Shown piece after piece: positions 21,121 through 33,589 of a stretch of DNA of 64,000 bases. Every line of letters starts with the position of its first letter. Positions within the stretch are counted from its first letter, which is position 1. Made by a program: the position numbers and the translations under genes. This stretch comes from Diphasiastrum complanatum (lineage: Eukaryota > Streptophyta > Lycopodiopsida > Lycopodiales > Lycopodiaceae), in contig CM055109.1 in NCBI GenBank assembly GCA_029204225.1, positions 37,732,991 to 37,796,990 on the forward strand, written 5' to 3'. The notes below the pieces were generated by a model. The model made no database searches, was not told where the DNA came from, and was given only the letters and a program-made list of their open reading frames with translations.

Positions 21121-22767
21121 TCCTCCTCTCTACTATAAGAAGAAACCAACTCGAGTTGCTCCTCATGTTCATTTTCTCATTTCAATAAAGCAGATTGGTT
21201 CTCTTCAGAAATGGATTGATGAATGTCCTTGCTCTCTATCACTTTTTCTCCATCTCTCATGCTTATTTGGATTTTGCTAATTGTTGGATCTGAGTGTTAT
21301 TGGGATTGTATGTTATTATACTTTTTATGAGAGAGAAAGAGTAAGCTATCTCTGTTGTGGATGTGTAGTGTTAAGGGATTGTAAGTGCTAAGGGATGTGT
21401 AGTGTTAAAGATTAGGGTTAATGCATGTAGTGATAGATGTGAATCCTCCATTCATGTTGAAATCTGAACTAAACTATTGCTCTCATGGGAACGAACCTAC
21501 GCGTGACAACTAACTCCGTCTCTTTGATGCTAGATTGACTAGATCTTGGATTCAGGTTAAGCAAGGAAAGAAACCCACTACAATAGTCAAGGAATGCTTG
21601 TGTACTGTTGTCAGCCTAAATCTCCGGTCAGTTAGGAGACAGATAAATCTTTCAAGATGGTATGGTTGCTAATTTCTTGCATGCGATGCTAGGAATAGAG
21701 CATTCAACTCAAGAGAGTATCTAGAGTACTTAGAGCTAAGTTAAAGTCATTTTTATCTTGATGGATCTCCTAAGAGATTTTGGTAGGATGATGTAGGGTC
21801 AAAGATCTTGCGTAGTATAGCCCTCTCGCCTGTCAACAAGGGTTAGATCACTGGATAGGTACCTAACTATGCATAGATGCTATTTTTAGTTAGTTTTCCA
21901 CTCTCTCCCTTAACTCTATTCACAATTAACACTACCCTCCTTTAACTCTACTCCTCTACACTAACATTCATCATGCTTTTGGGTGAAGGGAAATAGTAGA
22001 CAAGAAGAGGAAGAGAGAAGAGAAGAGAGAAAGAGAGAGAGATGAGATGGAGGTTAGCTCAAATGCTCAATGTCACTGCTTATGGAGAAACCTTAACTAA
22101 TCACAAACAAGAAGCATGGCAGAAATGGAAATAACAAGCAAACACAGCAATAGCATAAGCAAGATTGATGAGCAAATGAGGATGCTTGAGCTCTCAAAAT
22201 AGTAGAGTCTCCTCCTCTCTATTAAGCATGCAAATAGTGTACAAATGGTGTCTTTTTATAAAATGGGGAAGGCCCTTGCCCCTCAATCCTATTGGCTAAT
22301 ATTCACATTGATCCTATCCATTCATCTTGGACCCAACTTGAACCAAGGGTCCACAAAAAGTATAAAATCACAAGATTCATGTGAGTCCAAAATTGGACCC
22401 ATCTCTAAAAAGTAAACTCTAAATTTAAAATTGACTTTGGGCCTCAAGTTTTATTTTAATTACAAAGGCCCAAGTCTATTTTATTTTGTTTACAATTTGG
22501 CTTGCGTGCTCATTGGGCCATGGGCTTATACGCGCAGGATGCCATGCCCTCGCAACACATTTTATTGGACGATTTTATTTATTTACACTTTGTTGGGAAT
22601 ACCCCCTTGATCTTGGGTGAATCCCCCTGCTGCTTGCTAGCTTTGGTCTTGGCTGGTACTGGCCTGTGCAGCATCAAAATTATGTGGCGGTGGAATTACC
22701 ACGGAGGTGGGCTAGGCCTTCGTTTCCATGAATCTTTGGCAAGCCTACACCTGACGTCGAAGAAGAT
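21121..22767. other. Unassigned region between two convergent Ty3 elements, probably LTR sequence
   Basis: Lies between the 3' ends of E1 (plus) and E2 (minus), where their 3' LTRs are expected. AT-rich, with TATA-like TTTTTATAAAA near 22254 and a GA-rich strip (22000-22045). A short piece (CATGCAAGAAA-TTAG on the minus strand near 21670-21700) resembles the nested LTR near 15525. LTR borders were not fixed. The frame at 22502-22777 has no protein features. Confidence 0.4.
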
Positions 22768-24725
22768 TCATTTCTGATTGAGAGAGCGGCCTTGAATCTG
22801 GGCAGGTTGAGCTAACCAAATGAGCTTTTCATCTTGTAGGGCTTTGAGCTCTGTCCCCAGGCACGTATTCTCTGCTTCCAAAAGGTTTAGTTGCGCCTGG
22901 ATGGGAGCAAGCCGCTGGGACGCTTCGGATAGAAGCTCCCACACCTTCGTGGAGGCCTCTGTCAATGCTTTGGAGAGGCATTGGATATAATTGTTTAGGC
23001 CCTCCTCCTTCTGCTGCAGCTTGGCAATCTCTTGGTGTCCTTCTTGTTTATGTTGCTGAGTCAAAATCAGCTCGTGTTGCAGCTTGGTGAGTTTTGCTCG
23101 TAGTTGTGTATTGCTTGTTAACAGGTGTAGTACCCTACTTTCCAAGACAGCTTTGGCCGCGACCGCATCTAGGATGTATTTTTTCAGAGTCTGGTACGCC
23201 GTCGTTAGGTCTGTGGGAGCAACTGGTACACTGGCACTGGTAGGGGCTTGTGTTGTATCGGCCCCGATGACTTGTGGAGTACCGTCGTCATCATCTTCTA
23301 TCAGATTCTCATTGGACCTGATGCCATCTGGGGCGGTAGGAATCAACCTGATCTGGCGATGGTACAAAAACTGTTTGGACAAATGCATCATTAGACAACG
23401 GTTGGTTGTCCTCGACAACCTTTGTTGGCGAAGCAGGTGGGGTTTGAGAAGCAACTGTGGAAACAGGGGTGAGGACGGTTTGTCCGAACGAGAGGATGGG
23501 AGGAACAGAGGGGAACTGAAGGGTGGTGTGGAGTATGGAAGAAGGTGAGAATGGAGTAGAAAGTGTCTGAGGTGGGGGTGAGAAATTGATGACTTGCATC
23601 CATGCCAGAGTGTATGGAGACAATTGAGAATGGAATGGAAGCAACGGTGGCGACAAGAGTGATGGAAGATGCGATGGTGATGGACAGAGTAGTGGATAAT
23701 GGAACAGAGACAAGAGTGGTATCAACATAGGAAACGAGGATGGACACAGAAACAGTTGTGGATAAAACATGAAGAGAGTAGCGACAACAGAGATCAGAGT
23801 GGGGGGTTGCACGGAAAAAGAAGTGGCGGTGGTTGATGGAGTGGTTAGTGTGGTAGTAGAGGCGCGTCTTCAAGTAGCAGGTGGAGACGAGGATGTAGAG
23901 GTAGCGCCATGCATTCGTTGCTGGCCGTTGTGTTAATAATTGCAGGTTGGGAGGAGGTGGATGCTTGGAATGGTGGATAAAGGTTAGTGTGTGGCACTTG
24001 GGGGGACAAAAGGGATGAGCGTTGGAAACTGCACACTTTCGCCTTGAGAAGTGCACAAGCAAAGTTACACAACAGGGGGCCTGCTGCGATACGCTCATGG
24101 TTGTTGGGTTTGATGGAGTTGGTTAGTTCACGAATGAGGAAGCTATGCCAGTCGTATGGCACAACTGAGGGGCCAGGAAAATTCGGAAAGGATTCCACTG
24201 TCTGACTTAGTAGCTTAGACTGGATTCAGTCCTTGCAAAATGTTGAAATAGCCAAAAAGTTATTCAACAGATGCGCAACTGCCTGAATGATGGGTTCCGT
24301 GATAGCATCTATCAGGTAACCATTGTTAGTCTGGATTGGGAATTTTGGTGCGGTTTGGGTGACGAACGATTTGATCAAAGTTTTGGCATGGCGCGGGAGA
24401 TGGGTTGACGATCACTAGACATAATGCTAATGGTGACCATCGAGTCTACGTTAATTCTGACCTTGTACGTGGTACCTTGAAACAGAAAGTGGAAGCGAGT
24501 CTTTTTCTCGTCCCAGGTGGCGTAAGCGTGAAGGGCAAGGCCCATGTTAATCTCAGAATGGAAAAGCGCCGGGTAAAAATCCATTGCCTCTAGAAGTGGG
24601 CCGGTTGTCTACAACCATGGCTGGATCAAAGCGTTAGAGGGTAAAGGCCAAATCTGTGTGGCCTTGGAGATTTCACGTTGGATCACCTGCTTGGTGTCAG
24701 AGTCTTTAGAGGATGAGGAGGCCAT
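22768..24725 (-). pseudogene. Ty3 accessory ORF downstream of integrase, copy in E2
   Basis: Starts at the ATG at 24725 (MASSSSKDSDTKQVIQ), with a stop within the N-terminus. The conserved domain reads TTGPLLEAMDFYPALFHS, EINMGLALHAYATWDEKK, FHFLFQGTTYKVRI, then SIKPNNHERIAAGPLLCN. A Pro/Ser/Thr/His-rich disordered region with frameshifts covers 24000-23450. The end (about 23340-22770) is a long coiled coil: YQTLKKYILDAVAAKAVL, LRAKLTKLQHELILTQQ, LQQKEEGLNNYIQCL, LLEAENTCLGTELKAL. So the protein would be an N-terminal globular domain, a flexible linker and a coiled-coil tail of about 150 residues. Same place after integrase as in E1. Function unknown. Confidence 0.7.
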
Positions 24726-25845
24726 GTTAGCAATGACGATTAAAGGTCAAAAAAGTAGGGAAAACGGTGGAAAAGGTAAAAAGACGTGGAAATGACAAAA
24801 ACTGTGAATTACAAGTGTTAGATGACAAGTATTGTAGTTCATAGCACAGATCGGTGTTCAGTATGAGTAGATGCTAACTGGTAGGAAGTTTGGTCGCAAA
24901 CAGAAAACTTGGTAATTTCAGTGTAAATTTCGATAGAGCTTCGCTAGCAAAGGTGACAAATGACTCGAATTCAGCCCTTATATAGCGGAATTTAGAGTGC
25001 GTATTAGGTGAAATCCACTTTCCCTTGCTCAGTTCCACCCAAATTTTGGCAAACACCTTCTTCACAAAATTCTAAGACCTCAGGGAAGTCTACGAGAGTT
25101 TAGAAGGTGATTTGACTGCTATGCGAAGGTTTTGCGAGGGTTCAGGCTGTCTGCGAGGGTTCAACTCTCGCAGGAAGTGATCTCTCGCACAACTTGTTCC
25201 TGTGATTGTGGATTTTCAAGATCAAACCATGTAGGCAGGCTAATTTCACTATTTTGATTCCATTTAGGCACCTTGCAAGGGTTGGTAAGATGATCTTGAA
25301 GCTCTACGAGGGTTCTAAAAATTCAGCTTCTGGGGACCCTCACGCACACTAAAAAAATGGTGATTCCTCCATCAGAAACTCTTGCAAAGATTTCATGGAT
25401 GCATCTCGGTCAGATCTGGTGACTGTCCAAATTTCAAGAGCAATCTCCCAGGGAATCTCAAAAAATCATGAAAAAAGTGCTCTTTCAGAGTGTTTTTTGA
25501 CGAGATCTCGATATTTTCTAATTTTTAACTTTAATAAATTGGTAATCAACTTCATCCAGGCTTGATCTAATTGTTGGTAGTTCTCTGGAAGTTATGATGG
25601 ATACTTGGTAACAGATCCATCAATCAATATGATGATCTGCTTCCTTCTTAATCCTATATGGATCTGGATCCTCCTTGGATTCTGATGGATTTTCTCGATC
25701 TTGCCAGATCTGGCCGAATTTTGATGGATCTAGCTTGATTTGGCTTGATCTTCCTAGGTCTAGTGGTGATGGTTTAGCTGAATAGCTTTTCGTAACGTGC
25801 CATCACCCATCTGGATCTCTCTTACTGTGGTGGCCAATACTTGTG
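24726..25845 (-). other. Inter-gene region of Ty3 E2
   Basis: Noncoding, between integrase and the accessory ORF, equivalent to 18888-19723 in E1. It carries several copies of a related motif, GAACCCTCGCAGA or variants on the minus strand (near 25140, 25160, 25170, 25278, 25312), in place of the E1 CCTTCGTCGA form. Confidence 0.55.
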
Positions 25846-25990
25846 CAACCGGCTACCGTTGATGGGTGTATCGAATGGTGTCCCATCTAGCTTTTCTAAA
25901 TTCATGGCTCCATGATTAAGAATTTACTTGATCCGATAAGGACCTTCGCCTGTGAATTTTAATGAAGGAAATTCTTCACATTCAAGATGT
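25846..25990 (-). pseudogene. Ty3 integrase C-terminal fragment (E2)
   Basis: On the minus strand KFTGEGPYRIK, a stop, ILNHGAMNLEKLDGTPFD, TPINGSRLHKYWPP. It aligns residue by residue with the E1 C-terminal module (EGPYKVKEILNYGVV ... DTPVNGSRLCKFW). The rest of E2 pol is absent to the right. Confidence 0.85.
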
Positions 25991-26004
25991 CTAATGGTGA
26001 TTCT

Positions 26005-26215
26005 CTTCAGAGTCACATCAACCAGTTTAAGAATCTCTTGCAATAGATGGCCGCTGTCGGATCAGTCATAGACGACAAGATGCAATCATGACATTGCTTT
26101 CAAGCTTGCCCTCTACATATGAGAATTAGGTGATGATCATCATAACACACTCAGATTTAACTCTTACTAGAGTTATCACTATGTTGCTGCAAGAAGACAA
26201 TCAAAGAAGTCAGGA
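26005..26215 (+). pseudogene. Ty1/copia gag fragment
   Basis: Plus-strand reading HINQFKNLLQ, a stop, MAAVGSVIDDKMQS, then after a shift SSLPSTYEN and VITMLLQEDNQRSQD. This is the central copia gag (UBN2-type) pattern H-x-x-x-F-x-x-L ... I-D-D ... L-S-S-L-P-x-S-Y-E. It is wedged between E2 and the copia A fragment and belongs to neither. Confidence 0.7.
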
Positions 26216-26271
26216 CATTTCATCTACTTTCAAGTAAGGTCAAAGGAGCATCAAATAAGTGTTGTTCAAGT

Positions 26272-27384
26272 TTACTTTTGTTTGAGCATTTTCATGTGGA
26301 TGTGTGCAAATAAACCAGCTACATTGGTGTTACCAATACCACTTATTCTACACTCTTGATCACTAGCTGTAAAGATAGATATTTTTACATCATTATAAGA
26401 GAGTAAAGTAGAGAAATAGTCCTTTTGGAAAGTCATGTTGGAGCTAGCCCCACTATCAATCCACCAAGAATCATTTGTGTTGCACTTGGATGATGGTGAT
26501 GTGTTGGAAACCATCAAGGATGATTCTTCCTCCTCCTCCTCCTCTTGATGTGCAATGTTGCTTTGCTTGTTCTCTTGTGCCTTCTTGTTCTTAAGACATT
26601 TTGATGCAAATGCCCTTTCTTTCCACAGAAAAAGCATTTGAACTTTGATTTGTCCTTCTTGCCTTTTGAGCTTGATGCTTCATCCTCTTCTTTGGCCTCC
26701 TTTGGATGTTTCTTCTTAGCTCCATTGGTTTTCTTTTTGCCTTTGAGTGAGAAATGGGCTTTCTCATCTCCATCCTGCAAAAGACAATGAACTCATTCTT
26801 GCTTTGTTGTGGAGCATTCGACACTGTTCATCCACTAATACACTATGAAGATTTTCAATAGTTGGCAAAGTGTCTTGAATGGCAAAACTTTGGACCAAAT
26901 TTGTGAAATCATCTCCTAGACCATTAAGGATTATTTGAACTAACTCTCCATCATGAACCTTCTCTCCAATGGAAGCCAACTCCCTATTAAGAGACTTGAT
27001 TCTAAGCACATAGTCTTGTGCACTCTCCTCCCTTCTTCTCATGCTTTGTAAGATTTTATTTCTAGTCATGAGAATTATTGAAGTGTTACTTGATTCATAG
27101 ATTGATTTCAAAGAATCCCAAGCTTGTTTATCACTAGTACAAGAAGATACTTCTCTCAAAAGATCATTACTAACATTCATCTTTATACAATGAAGTGCTA
27201 GTCTAGATTTTTTCTTGTATCTAACCAACCCTTGTGCACCAAGAGATTCATCTTCTTCTTCAATTTAGAATTCATAAAGGTCTTGGAGCACCATTAATGA
27301 CTCCATCCTAACCTTCCAAATGGCATAATGTGTAGAATTTAATCTCTCACTAGCTTCTAGAAGGAAAGCACCAATTGATTCCAT
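26272..27384 (-). pseudogene. Copia element A: gag and start of protease
   Basis: Gag starts at the ATG at 27384 (MESIGAFLLEASERLN, YAIWKVRMESL), with an in-frame stop near 27265, then SRLALHCIKMNVSNDLL, DKQAWDSLKSIYESSN, ELVQIILNGLGDDF. The zinc knuckle FKCFFCGKKGH is split by a frameshift (the rest, KCLKNKK, is in another frame). The protease start has WWIDSGASSNMTF with the DSG active site. The element stops at about 26272, so integrase, RT and the 3' LTR are missing. Confidence 0.85.
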
Positions 27385-27921
27385 CTTACTAGTGAATTCT
27401 ACAAACAAGAAATGATTTGATTGATTCTAGAAACTCAAAAAGGTCTCTCTTGTAGTGATTCACTCAAATTAGATTTCTAGCCCACCAGATGGACTTATAA
27501 TCTTAGTTCTAACACTCCCTCACAAAGATGACATGAAGATTAGATGAGTTACAATTAACCTACAATTGAATCAAGCCAATTTTTATTATTTTTGGACAAT
27601 ATAATGACTAAATCTCTCACACACTTCTCGCTAGACTTCCAAGACTTGTAAAACACTTTTAGAGGACTTTTTTTTCAGCCTAGATTAATTAGATCTCATG
27701 ACACTAAGTCATTTATATGGATCTAATGAATATTGAGTATTAAATGCAGGTTAAGAGGTGCCCACACGTGTGGACACTATGGATTTTGATCCCTACCAAG
27801 TTTGGAATTAAATCCCCTCCCCAAAGTTAGGATTCAAACTTGCCATCTCGTTTCTAGTTTTTAGCACTAATACTTGCTAAAAATGGATTTGCCTTTGATC
27901 AATGGTTATGCTCTTGTACTT
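27385..27921 (-). other. Copia A leader
   Basis: Noncoding segment between primer site and gag. Contains CACACGTGTG near 27763. Confidence 0.6.
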
Positions 27922-27934
27922 GGCTCTGATGCCA
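27922..27934 (-). other. Primer-binding site of copia A
   Basis: Minus strand TGGCATCAGAGCC directly follows the LTR end TTTCACA. One base from the plant copia consensus TGGTATCAGAGC, complementary to initiator tRNA-Met. Confidence 0.85.
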
Positions 27935-28620
27935 TGTGAAAGTATTGTACTTTTGGACCATAAATGGATCTACACAAGATCCACAAGAGATTGGATTCTT
28001 GCTTAACAATCTATAAAAAAACTAGACACAAAAAGTTGATCTAGATTGGCAATTTGACAAACAACAAGCAAGAACAATCGTCAAACATTGATGATAGATG
28101 ACTCCGAGTTAACACGTGTGAAATGAAGCCTATTGTATGGCCTGCAAACAAATAACGAAGGCTGAATCACTTTGGTTGCATTTGGATCACAAAATCTCAA
28201 TACAAATATGGAGTAGCTCGAGATTGCCAATGAGCCCCAAAAAAATATTATAAGTCCTCACTATGGGAGGATGGAATACATAGTAAAAGTCCCTTTCTTT
28301 GTAAAGTTAGATGAATTTCCAGCATGTAATAAGGAAGTTAACTTGGCTTTCTTGCCCTAATTTTCAACCCTAACCTCTTTCCTAGAGTCATGCCAAGTAG
28401 GTGGCTAGTTGGTCAATTTCTTATAATAAATTTAGGTGTAGGTCCTATAATGTAGGAATCACCATTAAATTGACATGACCAACTCTTTAGAATTGATCTA
28501 AACTACACTAGGATAGGTTTCCCACATGGCATCTTGGCCTCACACATGTGGGACCCACTTATTCACATTATTTACAATATTCTACATGGCTAGATTTGCC
28601 AACATTGGCAATTTTTCACA
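27935..28620 (-). repeat. 5' LTR of copia A
   Basis: 686 bp. Minus strand starts TGTGAAAAATTGCC and ends TACTTTCACA, so TG...CA with a short terminal inverted repeat. Contains AACACGTGTGAAA at 28111. Outer flank is GGACC; the opposite end of the element is lost, so target duplication cannot be checked. It interrupts the 3' end of element C. Confidence 0.8.
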
Positions 28621-28776
28621 GGACCTTCCTTGATAGTTTGACTGCCTTCGATACTTGTCTTTTATTCTCGAGTATTTTTGTAGATTGTTTGACAATGCGG
28701 GTATATATACAGCAACATGAATGAGTCTAGATTAAGAATGAATTTAGGGAGAGAAGAAAAAATCCAACACCCTCTA
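28621..28776 (-). repeat. Start of 3' LTR of copia C, truncated
   Basis: After the polypurine AGAGGG, the minus strand reads TGTTGGATTTTTTCTTC and continues to the copia A LTR border at 28620. TGTTGGA is a usual copia LTR start. Probably cut by insertion of copia A. Confidence 0.5.
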
Positions 28777-29460
28777 TTAATCTAAATCCATGAATGTCCC
28801 GATCTTCACACTAAGCCATGAACAAAATTTCTGTGCATCAATGCTCAATGCCTTGGTGAATACATCTACTATCATGCTCTGCATTCGACAATATTCTAAG
28901 CTTACTTCCATGTTGAGAATTTCAATCTTGGCATAGTGATATTTAATCTCAATGTGCTTACTCCTAGAATGAAATCTACGGCTGGCCTATAAGACAATGG
29001 CCCTTTTATTAACGCATAATAGAATTTTTGGAGCATATTGATTTAGAGAAACTCAACCATACCACTTCTTTAGTAGCTTGAGAAGCAGTGACATGGTCTG
29101 ACTATGAAAAGAAAGAGCAGTAGAAGTTTACTTATGACTGTTCTAGGAGATAGGACCATCATTGAGGAAGAATGTAAATCCAGATGTGGATTTACGAATA
29201 TCTATGTCTCTCCTCTGGCTTGCATCTGTGTATCCACTGAGTACGTGGAGCTTGTCATTGTTGACTTCTCCATAGCAAATATGTAAGTCTTTTGTAGCTT
29301 GAATGTATTTCATGACTCTGATAAGAGCCTTCCAATGGATCATGCCAAGATTAGCCATAATGGGCTTAGTCAGCTTATCACAAAAGAGATGTCAGGTCTA
29401 GTACAGACCATTACGTACACGAGAGATCCTAGAATTAATTGATAAGGATATTTTCTCATC
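28777..29460 (-). pseudogene. Copia C: end of RT and RNase H
   Basis: Minus strand: ILGSLVYVMVCTRPDISF, then after a frameshift MANLGMIHWKALIRVMKY, LSGYTDASQRRDIDIRKS, TSGFTFFLNDGPIS, and further KRAIVL, SRSKHIEIKYHYAK, VDVFTKALS. These are the copia RT C-terminus (YLM.TRPDI), RNase H (D-A-D/S ... K-S-T-S-G) and the closing HI-.-Y-H and TK-L motifs. Multiple shifts and stops. Confidence 0.85.
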
Positions 29461-30272
29461 TACTCATTTTTTTGCTTTGTTTTGATCTCTTTTCTCCTTG
29501 AAGCAATCACTTTCAAAATGCCCTTTGACTCCACAATAAAAGCATTTTAACTTGGATCTATCTTTCTTCTTGCCAACAAAAGTAGAAGGCTCACCCTGAT
29601 CTTGACCCTTTGACCACTTGCTTTTGCCTTTGCCCTTGAACTTTCCTGTGATGAACATTGTTTCCTCCTCTCCAACTTGAGATGTAGAAGATGCACCTCC
29701 TCTTGATAGAAGCCTAAATGCCTCATTCACCAAAATCTCTTGCAAATCTTCTATACTTGGCAATGTCTTTTGAATAGCAAAGCTTGGCACCAAATTACCA
29801 TGATCATCCAACAATCCATTAAGAACAACTTGAACAAGCTCCACATCCTTAATGCTTTCACTAATGCATGCTAGTTCATCAGTCAAAAACTCTAAAAAAA
29901 AAACATGAGCACCTTCATCCTTCTCTTTAAGACTTTGAAAAATTTGCCTTCTTGGGGTTAGGACCCTATATGTAGACTTGGACTCATAAATCTTCTTCAA
30001 AGATTCCCAAGCCTCACTTGATGTTGTGCACTTACCAACTTCCTTGAGAAGTTCATTAGTCACATTCATCTTGATCACATGTAAAGCTTTCTTTTCCCTC
30101 TTGTCATACCTCAATTGATCTTGTGGTGCCAAAGGTCTCTCCTCCACACCTACAACGATATCCATCAAATCATTCATCTCAAGCAAAGATTCCATCCTCA
30201 CCTTCAAGTAGAATTATCTGTTGAGGTAAGCCTATCATTGCCTTCCAACATGAAGCCACTTGAGGTTGCCAT
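29461..30272 (-). pseudogene. Copia C: gag
   Basis: Starts at about 30272 (MATSSGFMLEGNDRLTS); a small lesion near 30215, then an uninterrupted 247-codon frame: MKVRMESLLEMNDLMDIV, KALHVIKMNVTNELLKEV, ELVQVVLNGLLDDH, and the zinc knuckle CFYCGVKGHFESDC near the end. Closely related to gag of copia D (61050-61850). It is followed, 3 bases after the last codons, by RT C-terminal sequence, so protease, integrase and most of RT (about 3 kb) were deleted. Confidence 0.88.
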
Positions 30273-30839
30273 GTTGCAATGATTTGATCTTCTATCTGAA
30301 CCTATTCCAATGCACTTAGCACTCCCTTGAAAATCAACAAATGAAACTCAAGAAGAAATCACAAAGATATGGAAACAATCTAGCCTCTCTTTTTTTCTTT
30401 CTGGCAAATCCTAGCACATAGAATATTGATTTCTTGATCACAATAGATCTAAACACAATATGATGAACTTTTTCCAACACCTAAGATTGAAACACACTCT
30501 TGAAAAAGTCTAGCAACTTAAAATCAAGAGATCCTGTCAAATTTAGGGTTTCACAAAAAATGCAAAATATTGAATCAAGCAAAATCTACATGCAAAAGCT
30601 AGAATCTAGATATCTCATTTAATAGAATGTACAATCCACAATCATGAGCAATTTTTTGTCTCCACATTCTAGTAAGTGGTTTAAAAAATCGACCATCCAC
30701 AAATTATTTGACCTAAAATGATGACTGGACCACAAAGATCCACTTTCTATATTTGAATATGCAAGATTTGATCTAGAAATACCTCCAAATCCACATAGAA
30801 TTTATGGTGCCCTCAAATCCACATGGCATAAACAGAGAT
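30273..30839 (-). other. Copia C leader, partial
   Basis: Related to the copia D leader (shared GTGTGTTTCAATCTTAGG on the minus strand near 30490). The 5' LTR is not present; the similarity fades before the GA array at 30876. Confidence 0.6.
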
Positions 30840-31036
<197 letters not shown>

Positions 31037-32760
31037 CAGCCATTGCTCCCCCTACCTCACCCTCCACTTACAGTTACCAGGGACCGAAGAGACAGGGAAA
31101 TGCTCTGAATCATTCCTTGAAGACCAGCCAGGATTCCAGGGTTCAAACAAAGGTGATTTCCCAGGTTTTTAGCAAAAGAAAAGCAATAATATTTCCAGGT
31201 TTACACAGTAGGGCACTTTCATAAAGCAAGGAGCAGGCAGCCACAACCATCACCAAGCTTAGTCCACACTCCACAGATCATATCTACTTGCAAGTTTCAA
31301 GCACAAGAGGGCTCTTTCCACCCAACAATCAGTCAGAAGGCATTCCAACGTCAACATGCAATGCTGTTAAAGCATTCCATCATTGTTAATCACAGCCTAA
31401 CTAGCTTCATTCTCAAAGCTTTCATGCATTTACACTGCTCATCTATTGCTATTCCCTTTAGTTTTGTTTTGCATGCCTACTTCCATTCACAGTTTCCATA
31501 GCTTCAATCTCAAAGCGGACAAACTAAATAGAAGAACTGTAAGCAGTACACATTCAAACAACATGCATGAGCCTCTTTAGCACAAAACATTTCATTCTTA
31601 TTCCTCATAGCTAGTTCTCTGGTTCCCCACTCCATTGACAATCCACAAAGTGCTAACCAAGCATCATTATACAAAGGAAGCTGCCAATAGAAAGTAAAGA
31701 TTGCTTTTGGATGCCATGCAAAGGCTCAAATGATCCATTCCAACCTTGACATCTTCCATAAGCTTGTAATCTATTTGCAGTAAACTCCAATCCCTTATCC
31801 CCTACTGGAAAAAGGTTCCTGAAGCTGCATGGCTAAAAAGTGAACAAATCTTGCTAAGTAGCTCTCACGGGTTTGAAAAAATTTCAATTGTGTTGAAAAA
31901 TGAAGTAGCATATATTGTCTATTGATTGTGGCTAAATGACATTTACTTATTGATGTTTATTTTTTTTGGGGGCTATAAGTGTTGTACAATGACAATTAGA
32001 AATGTCAAATCAAACATCACAAATTATCCATTACTATGCATGTTTGTTGTAGTTGTTGCATATGGGTGCATGCACGTGTGTGTATGTGCGTGTGCACATA
32101 CACAAGTGTTTGGCCTAACATTGTGGAGTATTTATATATAAACTATGCTAGTGCATATTAAGTGGCTCTCCCTCTCACACACAAGAACAAGAACAATTTT
32201 TATGTTAATGTATAACTAAGGCATGCTTATTACCAAACGTGGGACTATGCATAATATGCTTGTAAGGCTTGTACACAATCACTTGTATTCTTGTATAATA
32301 TCTACACATAATTCATTCTATTGAGTGCAAGGCTAGCTGTCTACAAAGGAGCACACAGCATATATAGTACACCTTAAAAAAAGAGCATGATCTGCTGAAG
32401 CATATGAAGATAATGCGTACAATGGATATAGATTGGCTAAGAGGTAGTCCTGATATTATTCAAACATATACAAACAAATCCAAAACAAGTTGACTCGTTC
32501 TACAAATCGGTCGATATTATTGTTGCCAGTTGCGACAGCAAAGTCACTAAAAGAACATAGTTTATTTACAAGACCAGAGGTGGGTCTTTTCTGGATCAAA
32601 GTTCCAACAACATGTTCTTGTTGAACAAGTTAAGATTGTAGGCATATAAATAATGCACAGCGTGCTTACTCAATCAGTCAAACAGATAGAAAAGATTGTC
32701 TTCGGTCTAGAAGTAAGTTGAATTATTAGCTTGTCATGATTTGCAGGCGTCGGGTTTTTT
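31037..32760. other. No gene recognised (3' flank of CASPL)
   Basis: No supported coding frame. The part next to 32760 would hold the CASPL 3' untranslated region. Confidence 0.5.
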
Positions 32761-33334
32761 CTATGATCTGTATCTATGGAATAGCTCGTAAGCGGAAACA
32801 ATGGTCGAAATGCTTAAGACAATTGTTGCCACGAATGTGAACAGAATGGATGCAATCACGTGCTTGCAGAATCTGCTGAAGATAACACACTGGGCAATCC
32901 ATACTGCAGTCCTTTGGCCCTTCTCGCCCGTATACACCACCTCTGTGGCTGCGGCACCAGCTGCTAGAAGCAAATATGTCATCACCTGTCATCATCGTAC
33001 AGCTAGTATGTCAGTAGCATTAAAAACAATATGAATGAACAAGTACAAAAATGCAGCTGCAACTTTCACTGTGTAGGAAGACAAACAAGAAGCAAATTTG
33101 GCCACAGGCATGTAACTAGTAGTTCTTTGAGTACGAGGGAAAATGTGTCTAAATATATGAGCTGATTAAGCATACTTGATCGCCCAAGAGGGTGAACCAT
33201 CCGGTTCTTAAACCAAGAGACATTGTAGTGAGCGATCTTGCTCCTTGCAACAGTGCATAAGCAGCGGAGATAGAAGTTGCAGTTATTATGTACCTGTAAT
33301 GCCATCAACATATCAGTGGCTGAGAATAAGCTGA

Positions 33335-33386
<52 letters not shown>

Positions 33387-33589
33387 GTAAATGCTTTGGA
33401 GTAGCCGTAGTCTGCCGAGTTCTCGAGTTCAAGCCCCGGTATGGCAACAGCTACAGCATTAAGCTGTCTGCTTGTCAACATAGCGATCAATGCAGCTACA
33501 CAGAGGACGAAAGCCAAGAATCTCAGCAGAAAGACTCCCACTTTAACTCTCCTGAAGCGGGCTTGCTCCGGATTTGCAAATGGCATCAT
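32761..33589 (-). CDS. CASP-like membrane protein (CASPL), three exons
   Basis: Join on the minus strand of exon 1 33589-33387, exon 2 33293-33176 and exon 3 32985-32761 (stop TAG 32763-32761). Both introns are GT-AG (33386-33294 and 33175-32986) and the joins keep one frame, giving 181 residues, typical for CASPLs. Four membrane spans: VGVFLLRFLAFVLCVAALIA (first, with the conserved Arg), YIITATSISAAYALL, VMTYLLLAAGAAATEVV and IASILFTFVATIVLSI, with short cytosolic ends. Family marks: LTTMSLGLRTGWFTLLGDQ before span 3 and SAYELFHRYRS at the end. Known CASPs form membrane scaffolds at the Casparian strip; CASPLs are broader plasma-membrane relatives with mostly unknown roles. Start: two ATGs in tandem (33589, 33586) below an upstream in-frame stop. 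Intact, the only clear host gene here. Confidence 0.9.
33340..33383. repeat. (GA)n/(CT)n microsatellite in CASPL intron 1
   Basis: 22 units; in gene orientation the CT run starts 3 bases after the splice donor GTA and fills half of the 93-bp intron. Confidence 0.95.
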
